Both the position numbers and the translations under genes were made by a program. Positions 8,153 through 16,858 of a stretch of 64,000 bases of DNA are shown piece by piece. Each line of letters starts with the position of its first letter. The first letter of the stretch is position 1. The DNA comes from Bacillus massiliigorillae. GTDB lineage: Bacteria > Bacillota > Bacilli > Bacillales > DSM-1321. A model generated the notes under the pieces. That model was not told where the DNA came from and made no database searches. It was given only the letters and a program-made list of their open reading frames with translations. The stretch spans positions 570,226 to 634,225 of the forward strand of contig NZ_HG428741.1 in the NCBI RefSeq assembly GCF_000380245.2, in the 5' to 3' direction.

Positions 8153-8956
8153 CTAAAGAGCACGTTCGCTTAAATAAAACATTCCACCGTTAATAACAGA
8201 GATATTAATATTTGGTTCGTATTGTTGCTTTAGTGCTTCTTTTTCAAGTAAATAACTTTCACCTTTTTCCTCCACATCTTCGTAGAAATGTTCTAATAAT
8301 GTAATATCATTGTTCCATTTGGTTAGTGCTCTTTCAGCCCATGTATGGTCTTCATTTTGTAATTGCAATCTGACATAGCGGTCTAATCGAGCCACTCCAC
8401 TCTTCGGCATGATGATTGGAGAGAGCGTGAAAGAAAAGTCTGGAATTTTGGGTGTTAACGAATATTGCAGCATTTTGTCGTGAAAGTTCTCGACAATTTT
8501 CCCTGACAATAAATGCAATCCTAATGAAAATAAAACATCTTTCTTACGATCAGACACAAAGGATACTTTAATGTTGGCAGATAACCATGGATGTAAGGGA
8601 GTTTGTCCATTTGTTTGATTGAGACTATTTTCATACAATCTTATATAGCTCGCTAGTTTTTTTGTCGATTGAAATATTTGATGCAATCGTGGTGAACCAA
8701 AATGCATAATTTCACCTTTAATATCTTCTGGAACAGTATTTGGATCAGTAATTAAAGTGAGTGTTGCTGGATTTGGAACACCACCTGTCTTTTCAAGATA
8801 ATGCCAATAGAAGGGGCGATTCATTAATGCTTTATCTAATTCAACGGTTAGTTGTACTGTTAAATAAGACGTGGTATTAGCTAAAATTTCTCCACCATTG
8901 GCGGTGAAATATTTTATAAGGAATTGATGTATTTCACGTTGCTGCACGTTTTTCAC
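8153..8956 (-). CDS. yqhG: YqhG family protein
   Basis: A 267-residue protein matching YqhG of Bacillus, an uncharacterised family always found next to the helicase gene yqhH. No catalytic motif is recognisable. It overlaps the end of yqhH by 23 bp on the same strand, so the two are cotranscribed and translationally coupled, which suggests a shared function. Confidence 0.85.
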   Translation of the reverse strand: MKNVQQREIHQFLIKYFTANGGEILANTTSYLTVQLTVELDKALMNRPFYWHYLEKTGGVPNPATLTLITDPNTVPEDIKGEIMHFGSPRLHQIFQSTKKLASYIRLYENSLNQTNGQTPLHPWLSANIKVSFVSDRKKDVLFSLGLHLLSGKIVENFHDKMLQYSLTPKIPDFSFTLSPIIMPKSGVARLDRYVRLQLQNEDHTWAERALTKWNNDITLLEHFYEDVEEKGESYLLEKEALKQQYEPNINISVINGGMFYLSERAL

Positions 8957-10607
8957 GCTCCTTTAAATCTTGAGCCAGGGAAATCATAGAAGATAGGTTC
9001 TCCATTTTAATTTTCATTTCACCTTCACTGTTTGATCCGCCGATTATATCTTCTATATATTCTTCAAGATTATTGATTTCTAATTTTGTTAAAATATCAT
9101 CCAATTCTCCAACTACTTTTTCAAATAGTTGAATTTTTTCATAGAGCAAGTTTAAGATATGCTCTTCAACTGTATCTTTCGTTGCGAAATTGAAAATGAT
9201 AACATCTTTCTCTTGCCCTAAGCGATGAACACGTCCAATCCGTTGTTCTAAGCGCATCGGATTCCATGGTAAGTCAAAGTTGATAATGGTATTGCAGAAT
9301 TGAAGGTTTATTCCTTCACCACCAGCTTCTGTGGCGATTAGCACTTGGGCATGGTTTTGGAAAAGTTCTCGCATCCAGTCTTTTTTACCACGTTTAAATC
9401 CCCCACGAAAAGGAACGGATGAAATACCGTGTTGTTTTAAAAACCACTGTAAGTACATTTGAGTTGCTCGATATTCAGTGAAAATAATCACTTTGTCATC
9501 GCAGGTTTTTATGATTTCTAACGCTTTTACCGCTTTTGAGTTTTTGGTGACGGCATCGATTTTTTCACCAATTACTTTTATTTTTTCTTGAATTACTTCA
9601 CTTGGAGATTCTTGTTTTTTTATCATATTTTGGATTGTGTAATAGACGGCTTCACGACTGCTACACGCTTCACGTTGTAAAGTTAAAGTTGAAAAACCAC
9701 TAGCTGTATCTTCAGATAATCGATATTTAGACACTGCTTCATATAGTTCTTTCTCTTCTTGTGTTACATCAATAAATACGGTTTCAACTTTTCGTTTTGT
9801 CCATTCAATTCCTGTCTCATGACGGCGATTACGAATCATAACAGCGTTCACCAATTCTTTTAAATGCTCATCTTCATTGATTTGCCGTCCTTTCCCTTTA
9901 TACGTTTTGGAGAAGAGGGAGGCATTACCTAAGTGACCTGGTTTTAATAAGGAAACTAAATGAAAGATTTCATCGACTTTGTTTTGAATAGGAGTTGCTG
10001 TTAAAAGTAAGCAAAATTTCTTTTTTAAGTTTTGTACAAACTCATAGTTTTTCGTTTGATTATTTTTTAATTTATGAGCTTCATCGACAATGATTAAATC
10101 GTATTGCTGATTATATATAATATCTCTGTGAGGTGCGCGTTTTGCCGTATCAATTGAAGAGACAATTACATCGCAAGATTCCCAGACATAGCTCTTACGT
10201 TGCACAACAGCGGGAATGAAAAATTTGCTGTTTAATTCATAAGCCCATTGAGAAACAAGGGAAGCAGGTACTAAAATGAGCACTTTATTTACTAGTCCAC
10301 GAATCATATATTCTTTTAGTATTAAACCTGCTTCAATTGTTTTTCCAAGTCCTACTTCGTCTGCTAAGATAGCTTTCCCGTTCATGTTTTCGACTACTTG
10401 TTTAGCCACCTCTAATTGATGTGGTAGGGGTTTTAAGTGATGGAGGTGCTTAGGGGCTTGTAATCCCTCGAAATCTGGTATTTGTAAGCTTTGTTCTGCT
10501 TCAAGAGCAAGCTTGTATAATTCCCAACTAGTCCAAGGTCCATCATCTTCTAAACGTTGTAGTAATCCATCCTCCCAATCTGGGTTCCAGTTTATATTAA
10601 TCTTCAT
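8934..10607 (-). CDS. yqhH: SNF2/Swi2-type DEAD/DEAH helicase (YqhH)
   Basis: A 557-residue superfamily 2 ATPase of the SNF2/RapA type. Motif I ILADEVGLGKTIEAGLIL (about 78-95), motif II DEAH (about 175), motif III LLTATPIQN, and in the C-terminal lobe TEAGGEGINLQ and motif VI QRIGRVHRLGQ are all present, so the ATPase looks intact. The ATG at 10607 follows GGAGGT by 7 bases. Divergent from the gcv operon; role in DNA or nucleoprotein remodelling not known. Confidence 0.92.
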   Translation of the reverse strand: MKININWNPDWEDGLLQRLEDDGPWTSWELYKLALEAEQSLQIPDFEGLQAPKHLHHLKPLPHQLEVAKQVVENMNGKAILADEVGLGKTIEAGLILKEYMIRGLVNKVLILVPASLVSQWAYELNSKFFIPAVVQRKSYVWESCDVIVSSIDTAKRAPHRDIIYNQQYDLIIVDEAHKLKNNQTKNYEFVQNLKKKFCLLLTATPIQNKVDEIFHLVSLLKPGHLGNASLFSKTYKGKGRQINEDEHLKELVNAVMIRNRRHETGIEWTKRKVETVFIDVTQEEKELYEAVSKYRLSEDTASGFSTLTLQREACSSREAVYYTIQNMIKKQESPSEVIQEKIKVIGEKIDAVTKNSKAVKALEIIKTCDDKVIIFTEYRATQMYLQWFLKQHGISSVPFRGGFKRGKKDWMRELFQNHAQVLIATEAGGEGINLQFCNTIINFDLPWNPMRLEQRIGRVHRLGQEKDVIIFNFATKDTVEEHILNLLYEKIQLFEKVVGELDDILTKLEINNLEEYIEDIIGGSNSEGEMKIKMENLSSMISLAQDLKEREKRAAT

Positions 10608-10814
10608 AAGTTGTACCTCCGAAAACAGTAAAATCCGAACATTAAACAAATAAAAACGAAAAAATATTTGTTTTATTAGAAAAAATAATAAAATTATTGC
10701 AATAATTTTGTACTTAATGGTAGGATGTTATTAGAATTACGAATAACAAAGATTTCCTTAAGAAAGAAAATGTTATTTCTTAGTATGACCATTTCATAAA
10801 TTAATATAAGCGGA

Positions 10815-11025
10815 TGAAGACAAGGGGAGAGACTGCTATTGAGGCAGCGCCGAAGGAGCAAGCATATACTTGTGAATCTCTCAGGCAAAAGAACTCTTGT
10901 TGGACGCATCTCTGGAGAGAGTTCAATAGAACCACCAACGGGGACAGCCTAATTTTAGGTAAACTCTCAGGTAACCGGACAGAGACAGCTCATTATTAAC
11001 AAGGGGCTGCTCTGTCTTTTTTTTG
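10815..11025 (+). promoter_or_regulatory. Tandem glycine riboswitch with terminator
   Basis: Two consecutive glycine aptamers precede gcvT. The first (about 10822-10912) shows the conserved GCGCCGAAGGAGCAAGC and CTCTCAGGCAAAAG; the second (about 10913-10985) shows CACCAACGGGGACAGCC and CTCTCAGGTAACCGGACAGAG. A terminator stem (10978-10984 GACAGAG with 11010-11016 CTCTGTC, then eight T) uses the 3' strand of the second aptamer, consistent with a glycine-activated switch that lets transcription into gcvT-PA-PB. Confidence 0.96.
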
Positions 11026-11100
11026 TGCGTTTTGATAGGGGAGAACCGTGTAATAATGTAGGGATGCTAAATTAATATAGTTGTTGTAGGAGGTTGGCAA

Positions 11101-12204
11101 ATGAGTGAATTGAAAAGAACACCTTTATTTGAAGCGTACAGTGAGTATGGTGCGAAAACAATTGATTTTGGAGGTTGGGAGCTTCCGGTGCAATTTTCTA
11201 GTATTAAGCTAGAACATGAAGCTGTAAGAACGAAAGCTGGATTATTTGATGTTTCCCACATGGGAGAAATTGAAGTTATAGGTAGTGATAGTTTGTTATT
11301 TTTACAAACGATGGTAACAAATGATGTAGCAAAGATCCATGCAGGAAAGGCACAATATTCAGCGCTTTGTTATGAAAATGGTGGTACAGTTGACGATATT
11401 ATCATTTATCAAAAAGGTGAAAATCACTATTGGTTAGTTGTTAATGCTGCTAACACGGAAAAAGATTTTGATTGGTTACAAAAATATGCATCTAATTTCG
11501 ATGTAAAATTAGAAAATCAATCATCACAGTATGCTCAATTAGCACTTCAAGGTCCATTAGCCGAAGAGGTACTACAACAAATTACAGAAAATACTGATTT
11601 GGCTGAAATTAAATTCTTTCAATTTAAAGAAGGCGTGAAAATTGATGGTGTAGAAGCACTTGTTTCCCGTACTGGTTATACAGGAGAAGATGGATTTGAA
11701 ATCTATTGTCATAGTGACGATGCGGCTAAGCTATGGAGAAAGATTTTAGAACATGATGAAGTGTTGCCTATCGGATTAGGTGCAAGGGACACATTACGCT
11801 TTGAAGCTGGTTTACCGTTGTACGGACAGGAATTGTCAGCAGATATTACACCAATTGAAGCTGGAATTGGCTTTGCTGTTAATACGAATAAAGAAGTTGA
11901 GTTTAATGGTAAAGTAGTTCTATCTCAGCAAAAAGCTGAGGGGGCACCTCGTAAATTAGTAGGGGTTGAAATGATTGATAGAGGAATTCCACGTCACGGA
12001 TACCCGGTTTATGCTGATGGTGAATTAATTGGAGAAGTGACGACGGGTACACAATCACCAACATTAAAGAAAAATATCGGCTATGCGTTAATCAAAAAAG
12101 AATTTGCTGAATTAGATCGTACAGTTGAAATAGAAATTCGTTCGAAAAAATTACAAGCAAAAATTGTTAAAGCACCTTTTTATAAAAGACCAAAAAATCA
12201 GTAG
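11101..12204 (+). CDS. gcvT: Glycine cleavage system T protein (aminomethyltransferase)
   Basis: A 367-residue tetrahydrofolate-dependent aminomethyltransferase. It takes the aminomethyl group from lipoylated H protein, releasing ammonia and forming methylene-THF. Family features are the N-terminal GAKTIDFGGWELPVQ, VSHMGEIEV and the folate-site region RTGYTGEDGFEIY. First gene of the operon under the glycine riboswitch; ATG after GTAGGAGG. Followed by gcvPA with a 15-bp gap. Confidence 0.97.
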   Translation: MSELKRTPLFEAYSEYGAKTIDFGGWELPVQFSSIKLEHEAVRTKAGLFDVSHMGEIEVIGSDSLLFLQTMVTNDVAKIHAGKAQYSALCYENGGTVDDIIIYQKGENHYWLVVNAANTEKDFDWLQKYASNFDVKLENQSSQYAQLALQGPLAEEVLQQITENTDLAEIKFFQFKEGVKIDGVEALVSRTGYTGEDGFEIYCHSDDAAKLWRKILEHDEVLPIGLGARDTLRFEAGLPLYGQELSADITPIEAGIGFAVNTNKEVEFNGKVVLSQQKAEGAPRKLVGVEMIDRGIPRHGYPVYADGELIGEVTTGTQSPTLKKNIGYALIKKEFAELDRTVEIEIRSKKLQAKIVKAPFYKRPKNQ

Positions 12205-12219
12205 GGGGATGGCTGAAAT

Positions 12220-13569
12220 ATGTTGAAGCATCGTTATTTGCCAATGACAGAAAATGACCAAAAAGAAATGCTTGAAGCAATCGGAATTTCAAAGATTGAT
12301 GAATTATTCGAGGATATTCCAGAGAGTGTACGTTTTCAAGGGGAATACAACATTATAGCGGCAAAATCAGAATCTGCATTGACGAAGGAATTAAGTAAAT
12401 TAGCAGCAAAGAATAAAGACACGAAAAGTTATGCGTCATTTTTAGGTGCAGGTGTATACGATCACTACACACCAATTATTGTAGATCATGTGTTATCTCG
12501 TTCTGAATTCTATACAGCATATACACCATATCAACCTGAAATCTCACAAGGGGAGCTACAAGCGATCTTTGAATTTCAAACGATGATTTCTGAATTAACA
12601 GGAATGGATGTTGCGAATTCTTCTATGTATGATGGAGGGACAGCACTTGCTGAAGCAGCAACATTAAGCTGTGGTTCGACTCGTCGTAAGAAAATTCTTA
12701 TTTCACAAGCAGTTCATCCTGAATATAAAGATGTAGTGCGTTCTTATGCAAAAGGTCAATATATTGATGTAGTTGAAATTCCATATAAAGATGGAGTAAC
12801 TGATTTAGAAGCACTGAAAAACGAGATGAATGACGAAGTCGCAGGTGTTATTGTTCAATATCCAAATTTCTTTGGACGAATAGAAGACTTGTCTGCAGTT
12901 GAAAAGATTGCTCATGAGCACAAGGGACTGTTTATCGTTTCAAGCAATCCACTTGCGTTAGGTGTATTAACACCTCCAGGTGAATTTGGGGCTGATATTG
13001 TTACAGGTGATGCTCAAAGTTTCGGGATTCCTGCTGCATTTGGTGGACCACACTGTGGATATTTTGCTGTAACAAGCAAATTAATGCGTAAAGTCCCTGG
13101 TCGTCTAGTTGGCCAAACAGTAGATGAAAATGGTTTGCGTGGTTTTGTTTTAACATTGCAAGCGCGTGAACAACATATTCGCCGTGAGAAAGCAACATCT
13201 AATATTTGTTCGAACCAAGCGTTGAATGCTTTAGCAGCTTCAGTTGCAATGACTGCATTAGGTAAAAAAGGTGTTCGTGAAATGGCAGCACAAAATATGC
13301 AAAAAGCTCATTATGCAAAGAAAACCCTTCAAGCTAAAGGTGTTGAAGTAGTATTTGAAGGACCATCTTTCAATGAATTTGTTATTAAATTACCGCAATC
13401 ATATGAAGCTTGTAATAAGCAACTATTAGAGCAAGGTATTATTGGTGGTTACCATTTAGGAAAGACATATCCAGAATTGAAGGATCATATGTTAGTTGCT
13501 GTTACAGAATTACGAACAAAAGAAGAAATTGACTTATTTGCACAAGAGGTGGGGGAGAGCCATGAGTAA
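12220..13569 (+). CDS. gcvPA: Glycine dehydrogenase (decarboxylating) subunit 1
   Basis: A 449-residue N-terminal half of the split P protein typical of Bacillota. With GcvPB it forms the PLP-dependent glycine decarboxylase that loads the aminomethyl group on H protein. This subunit has the PLP-fold but lacks the PLP lysine, as usual; family blocks include FLGAGVYDHYTP and PYQPEISQGELQ. Overlaps gcvPB by 8 bp. Confidence 0.97.
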   Translation: MLKHRYLPMTENDQKEMLEAIGISKIDELFEDIPESVRFQGEYNIIAAKSESALTKELSKLAAKNKDTKSYASFLGAGVYDHYTPIIVDHVLSRSEFYTAYTPYQPEISQGELQAIFEFQTMISELTGMDVANSSMYDGGTALAEAATLSCGSTRRKKILISQAVHPEYKDVVRSYAKGQYIDVVEIPYKDGVTDLEALKNEMNDEVAGVIVQYPNFFGRIEDLSAVEKIAHEHKGLFIVSSNPLALGVLTPPGEFGADIVTGDAQSFGIPAAFGGPHCGYFAVTSKLMRKVPGRLVGQTVDENGLRGFVLTLQAREQHIRREKATSNICSNQALNALAASVAMTALGKKGVREMAAQNMQKAHYAKKTLQAKGVEVVFEGPSFNEFVIKLPQSYEACNKQLLEQGIIGGYHLGKTYPELKDHMLVAVTELRTKEEIDLFAQEVGESHE

Positions 13570-15022
13570 GCAAGATCAACCTTTAATTTTTGAAATGAGT
13601 GTACAAGATCGCATTGGATATAGTTTACCTGAAATGGATGTAGACGCTATTGATATTGCTGAGTTACTTCCGGCTGGTTTTGTCAGAGAGAAGGAAGCTG
13701 AATTACCAGAAGTTTCAGAGTTGGATATTATGCGTCATTATACTGCATTATCAAAACGTAATCATGGAGTAGATTCAGGCTTCTATCCACTAGGTTCTTG
13801 TACAATGAAATATAATCCGAAAATCAATGAAACGGTAGCTCGATATAATGGCTTTGCACATATTCATCCATTGCAAGAGGAAAGTACTGTTCAAGGCGCA
13901 TTAGAGTTAATGTATGATTTACAAGAGTCATTGAAAGAAATTACAGGGATGGATGAAGTAACGCTTCAACCAGCGGCTGGTGCACATGGTGAATGGACAG
14001 GATTAATGATGATTCGTGCATATCATGAGAATAATGGTGATTTTGAGCGTACAAAAGTAATCGTACCTGACTCAGCGCATGGTACAAACCCAGCATCTGC
14101 TTCGGTTGCAGGCTTTGAAACAATTACAGTTAAATCAGATGAACAAGGCTTAGTTGATTTAGAAGACTTAAAGCGTGTTGTTGGAAGAGATACAGCTGCT
14201 TTAATGTTAACAAATCCAAATACGCTAGGTTTATTTGAAGAAAATATTTTAGAAATGGCTGAAATAGTTCATAATGCTGGTGGTAAGCTGTACTACGATG
14301 GTGCGAATTTAAATGCTGTATTATCGAAAGCTCGCCCAGGGGATATGGGCTTTGATGTTGTGCATTTAAATCTTCATAAAACCTTTACTGGGCCACATGG
14401 TGGTGGAGGACCAGGTTCAGGGCCTGTAGGAGTGAAGAAGGATATCATTCCATTCTTACCGGCTCCTCAAGTTGTGAAACTGGGTGAAGTGTACGCATTA
14501 GATTATGATCGTCCGTTATCTATTGGGCGTGTGAAGCCTTACTATGGTAATTTTGGAATTAATGTTCGCGCATACACTTATATCCGATCAATGGGGCCAG
14601 ACGGCCTGAAAGCTGTAACGGAATATGCGGTATTAAATGCAAATTATATGATGAGAAAGCTAGCACCATATTATGATTTACCATATGATCGTCATTGTAA
14701 GCATGAGTTCGTTTTAAGCGGAAGACGTCAAAAGAAATTAGGCGTTCGTACATTGGATATTGCGAAACGTTTATTAGACTTTGGCTATCATCCACCAACA
14801 ACTTACTTCCCGTTAAATGTTGAAGAATGTATGATGATTGAACCGACTGAAACAGAAAGTAAAGAAACACTAGATGGCTTCATCAACACGATGATTCAAA
14901 TTGCGAAGGAAGCAGAAGACACACCAGAAATCGTTCAAGAGGCACCTCATACAACTGTTATTAAACGCCTAGATGAAACTTTGGCGGCTCGTAAGCCCGT
15001 TCTTAGATATGTAAAAGCTTAA
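13562..15022 (+). CDS. gcvPB: Glycine dehydrogenase (decarboxylating) subunit 2
   Basis: A 486-residue C-terminal half of the P protein, carrying the PLP lysine in NLHKTFTGPHGGGGPGSG and the glycine-rich loop after it. PLGSCTMKYNPK is a family block near the N-terminus. ATG at 13562 is chosen because GGGGGAGAG lies just upstream and the position gives the usual length; the reading frame is open further upstream inside gcvPA. Last gene of the gcv operon; the H protein gene is not here. Confidence 0.97.
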   Translation: MSKQDQPLIFEMSVQDRIGYSLPEMDVDAIDIAELLPAGFVREKEAELPEVSELDIMRHYTALSKRNHGVDSGFYPLGSCTMKYNPKINETVARYNGFAHIHPLQEESTVQGALELMYDLQESLKEITGMDEVTLQPAAGAHGEWTGLMMIRAYHENNGDFERTKVIVPDSAHGTNPASASVAGFETITVKSDEQGLVDLEDLKRVVGRDTAALMLTNPNTLGLFEENILEMAEIVHNAGGKLYYDGANLNAVLSKARPGDMGFDVVHLNLHKTFTGPHGGGGPGSGPVGVKKDIIPFLPAPQVVKLGEVYALDYDRPLSIGRVKPYYGNFGINVRAYTYIRSMGPDGLKAVTEYAVLNANYMMRKLAPYYDLPYDRHCKHEFVLSGRRQKKLGVRTLDIAKRLLDFGYHPPTTYFPLNVEECMMIEPTETESKETLDGFINTMIQIAKEAEDTPEIVQEAPHTTVIKRLDETLAARKPVLRYVKA

Positions 15023-15039
15023 TAATAATGGCATAATAA

Positions 15040-15074
15040 AGAAAGACTAACGTTTTAGCGTTAGTCTTTCTTGT
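15040..15074. terminator. Terminator between gcvPB and yqhL
   Basis: AAGAAAGACTAACG pairs with CGTTAGTCTTTCTT around TTTTAG; A and T tracts on the two sides make it bidirectional for the convergent genes. Confidence 0.9.
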
Positions 15075-15091
15075 TACTATTAAAAGTTATA

Positions 15092-15466
15092 TTATTTTCT
15101 TTTAATTTTACCTGTCCATTGTTTGAAGCCATTTTTTAAATGGAATAGCTGTCTATAGCCATTTTTGTATAGCAATTGTGCAGCTCGTCCACTACGAAGA
15201 CCACTTTGACAGTATAAATATACAGGCTTGTCGGGGCGAATTTCTTTTAAACGCGTTTTAAGCTGAGACATAGGAATGTTTCTAGCTCCAAGAATATGAC
15301 CTCCATCATATTCATTTGGTTCACGTACGTCAATTAATTGAGCTTTTCGATAGCCTTCGATAAACTCTTCTTGTGTTAACGTTTTAACGATTCGACGTTG
15401 TGACCACCATGTGTATAAAGAATACACGATTACGGCTACTACAAGTATAAGTAAGAAATACCACAC
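15092..15466 (-). CDS. yqhL: Membrane-anchored rhodanese-like protein (YqhL)
   Basis: A 124-residue protein with one N-terminal membrane helix (about 2-20) and a single rhodanese domain. The active-site loop CQSGLRSGRA holds the catalytic cysteine, and DVREPNEYDGGHI is the CH2A motif. It probably acts as a sulfurtransferase; the acceptor is unknown. Monocistronic on the minus strand, divergent from lipM. Confidence 0.92.
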   Translation of the reverse strand: MWYFLLILVVAVIVYSLYTWWSQRRIVKTLTQEEFIEGYRKAQLIDVREPNEYDGGHILGARNIPMSQLKTRLKEIRPDKPVYLYCQSGLRSGRAAQLLYKNGYRQLFHLKNGFKQWTGKIKRK

Positions 15467-15661
15467 AGTAAAAAAACTCCTCTCAAACTAAAAAACAATG
15501 CAATCTTTACTTATTATAATATTCATATACCATAATTACAAAGGAATTTAACGCAAAGCTTTAGGAAAAGCATGGTTTTTTTGTTGAAATGTTATCTTGT
15601 TTAATCTAGTATAAATATTGTTTGAGAATAAAACTAATGTAGAAGGTAGGCTACACGATAT

Positions 15662-16498
15662 ATGAAAAAAGAAACGTGGGCATTTATTGATTCGGGCAAT
15701 TGTTCACCTGGCTACAATATGGCTATGGATGAAATGTTATTGAAATGGCATAGTGAAGGGAAGATACCGCCCGTTATCCGCTTTTATGGTTGGAATCCAG
15801 CTACTCTATCTATAGGCTACTTTCAAAAAGCTGAAAAAGAAATTGATTTACATAAGGTGAAAGAAGCAGGGCTTGGTTTTGTGCGTAGAGCAACCGGTGG
15901 TCGAGCAGTGTTGCATGAGCATGAACTTACATATAGTGTAATTGTTAGTGAAGAGCATGAGAAAATGCCGAAAAATGTGACAGAAGCATATCGCGTCATA
16001 TCAGAAGGGATATTAGAAGGATTTATCAATCTTGGTTTTAATGCATATTTTGCTGTTCCAAAAACGGAAGAAGATCGTCAAAAACTAAAGGATCCTCGCT
16101 CAAGCATTTGTTTTGATGCGCCAAGCTGGTATGAATTAGTTGTTGAAGGTCGGAAGGTTGCAGGGAGTGCGCAAACACGTCAAAAGGGCGTTATTTTACA
16201 ACATGGCTCTATCTTACTTGATTTAGATAGTGATAAGTTATTTGATTTGTTTATTTTCCGTAATGAGCGCTTGAAGGAAAGAATGTTCAAGAGCTTCCGA
16301 GATAAAGCAGTAGCAATTAATGAATTGTCAGACCGAACAGTTGGAATAGACGAAGCTAAAGCTGCTTTTAAAGCTGGATTTGCAAAAGGATTAGAGGTTG
16401 AGCTACAAGAGTATCAGTTAACTGAAGCTCAGCAAGAAGAAATAATGAAATTAAGTAAAGAGAAATATGAAAGTGATGATTGGAACTTCATGCGATAA
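15662..16498 (+). CDS. lipM: Octanoyl-ACP:protein N-octanoyltransferase
   Basis: A 278-residue lipoyl-synthesis enzyme that moves octanoate from acyl carrier protein to the lipoyl domain of GcvH. It has the biotin/lipoyl transferase fold with RRATGGRAVLHEHELTYS near 75-92, and the catalytic Cys150 in SSICFDAPSWYE, identical in position to LipM of B. subtilis. Location after gcvPAB fits its GcvH substrate. ATG at 15662 follows AGAAGGTAGG. Confidence 0.95.
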   Translation: MKKETWAFIDSGNCSPGYNMAMDEMLLKWHSEGKIPPVIRFYGWNPATLSIGYFQKAEKEIDLHKVKEAGLGFVRRATGGRAVLHEHELTYSVIVSEEHEKMPKNVTEAYRVISEGILEGFINLGFNAYFAVPKTEEDRQKLKDPRSSICFDAPSWYELVVEGRKVAGSAQTRQKGVILQHGSILLDLDSDKLFDLFIFRNERLKERMFKSFRDKAVAINELSDRTVGIDEAKAAFKAGFAKGLEVELQEYQLTEAQQEEIMKLSKEKYESDDWNFMR

Positions 16499-16522
16499 AC
16501 GGTTTCCGTTCATCGCTTTTTT
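16492..16522 (+). terminator. lipM terminator
   Basis: GCGATAAACGG pairs with CCGTTCATCGC, then six T; the stem includes the lipM stop codon. Confidence 0.9.
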
Positions 16523-16720
16523 ATGTGTGAATATTTTCTTTGCTAATTAAAAATAACAAAATGGCTTGCAATATTAACGTTTTTTTATTAGACAATAATG
16601 CAACTTCTGAAAAGGTGTAAATAACATTAGAAAAACGCATAAACCCCGTTTTTTCTTCTTTTTTCTCTTTTATTTGAGCAATTCTTCGTTTGACAAATTA
16701 ATTAATTTGCATTCCTTAAC

Positions 16721-16783
16721 ACCATATATAGATATATGAGTGTTTTTAAAATCAATATATTGAATGATGGCTCTATATATGGT
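16721..16783 (+). promoter_or_regulatory. Paired NrdR-box-like sites upstream of nrdJ
   Basis: ACCATATATAGA (16721-16732) and its exact reverse complement TCTATATATGGT (16772-16783) lie 51 bp apart, about five helical turns. Both resemble the NrdR box (ACACWATATATWGTGT type) that represses ribonucleotide reductase genes. A TTGACA at 16690-16695 may be the -35 element, but no good -10 is spaced from it. The rest of the 360-bp leader (16499-16858) shows no cobalamin riboswitch that I can recognise. Confidence 0.6.
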
Positions 16784-16858
16784 AAGTTTATGTTACTTTA
16801 TAAAATCAACCTAACTAGGAAGAATATAAATGCAGTACGAATAAAGGAGAGATTGCTT

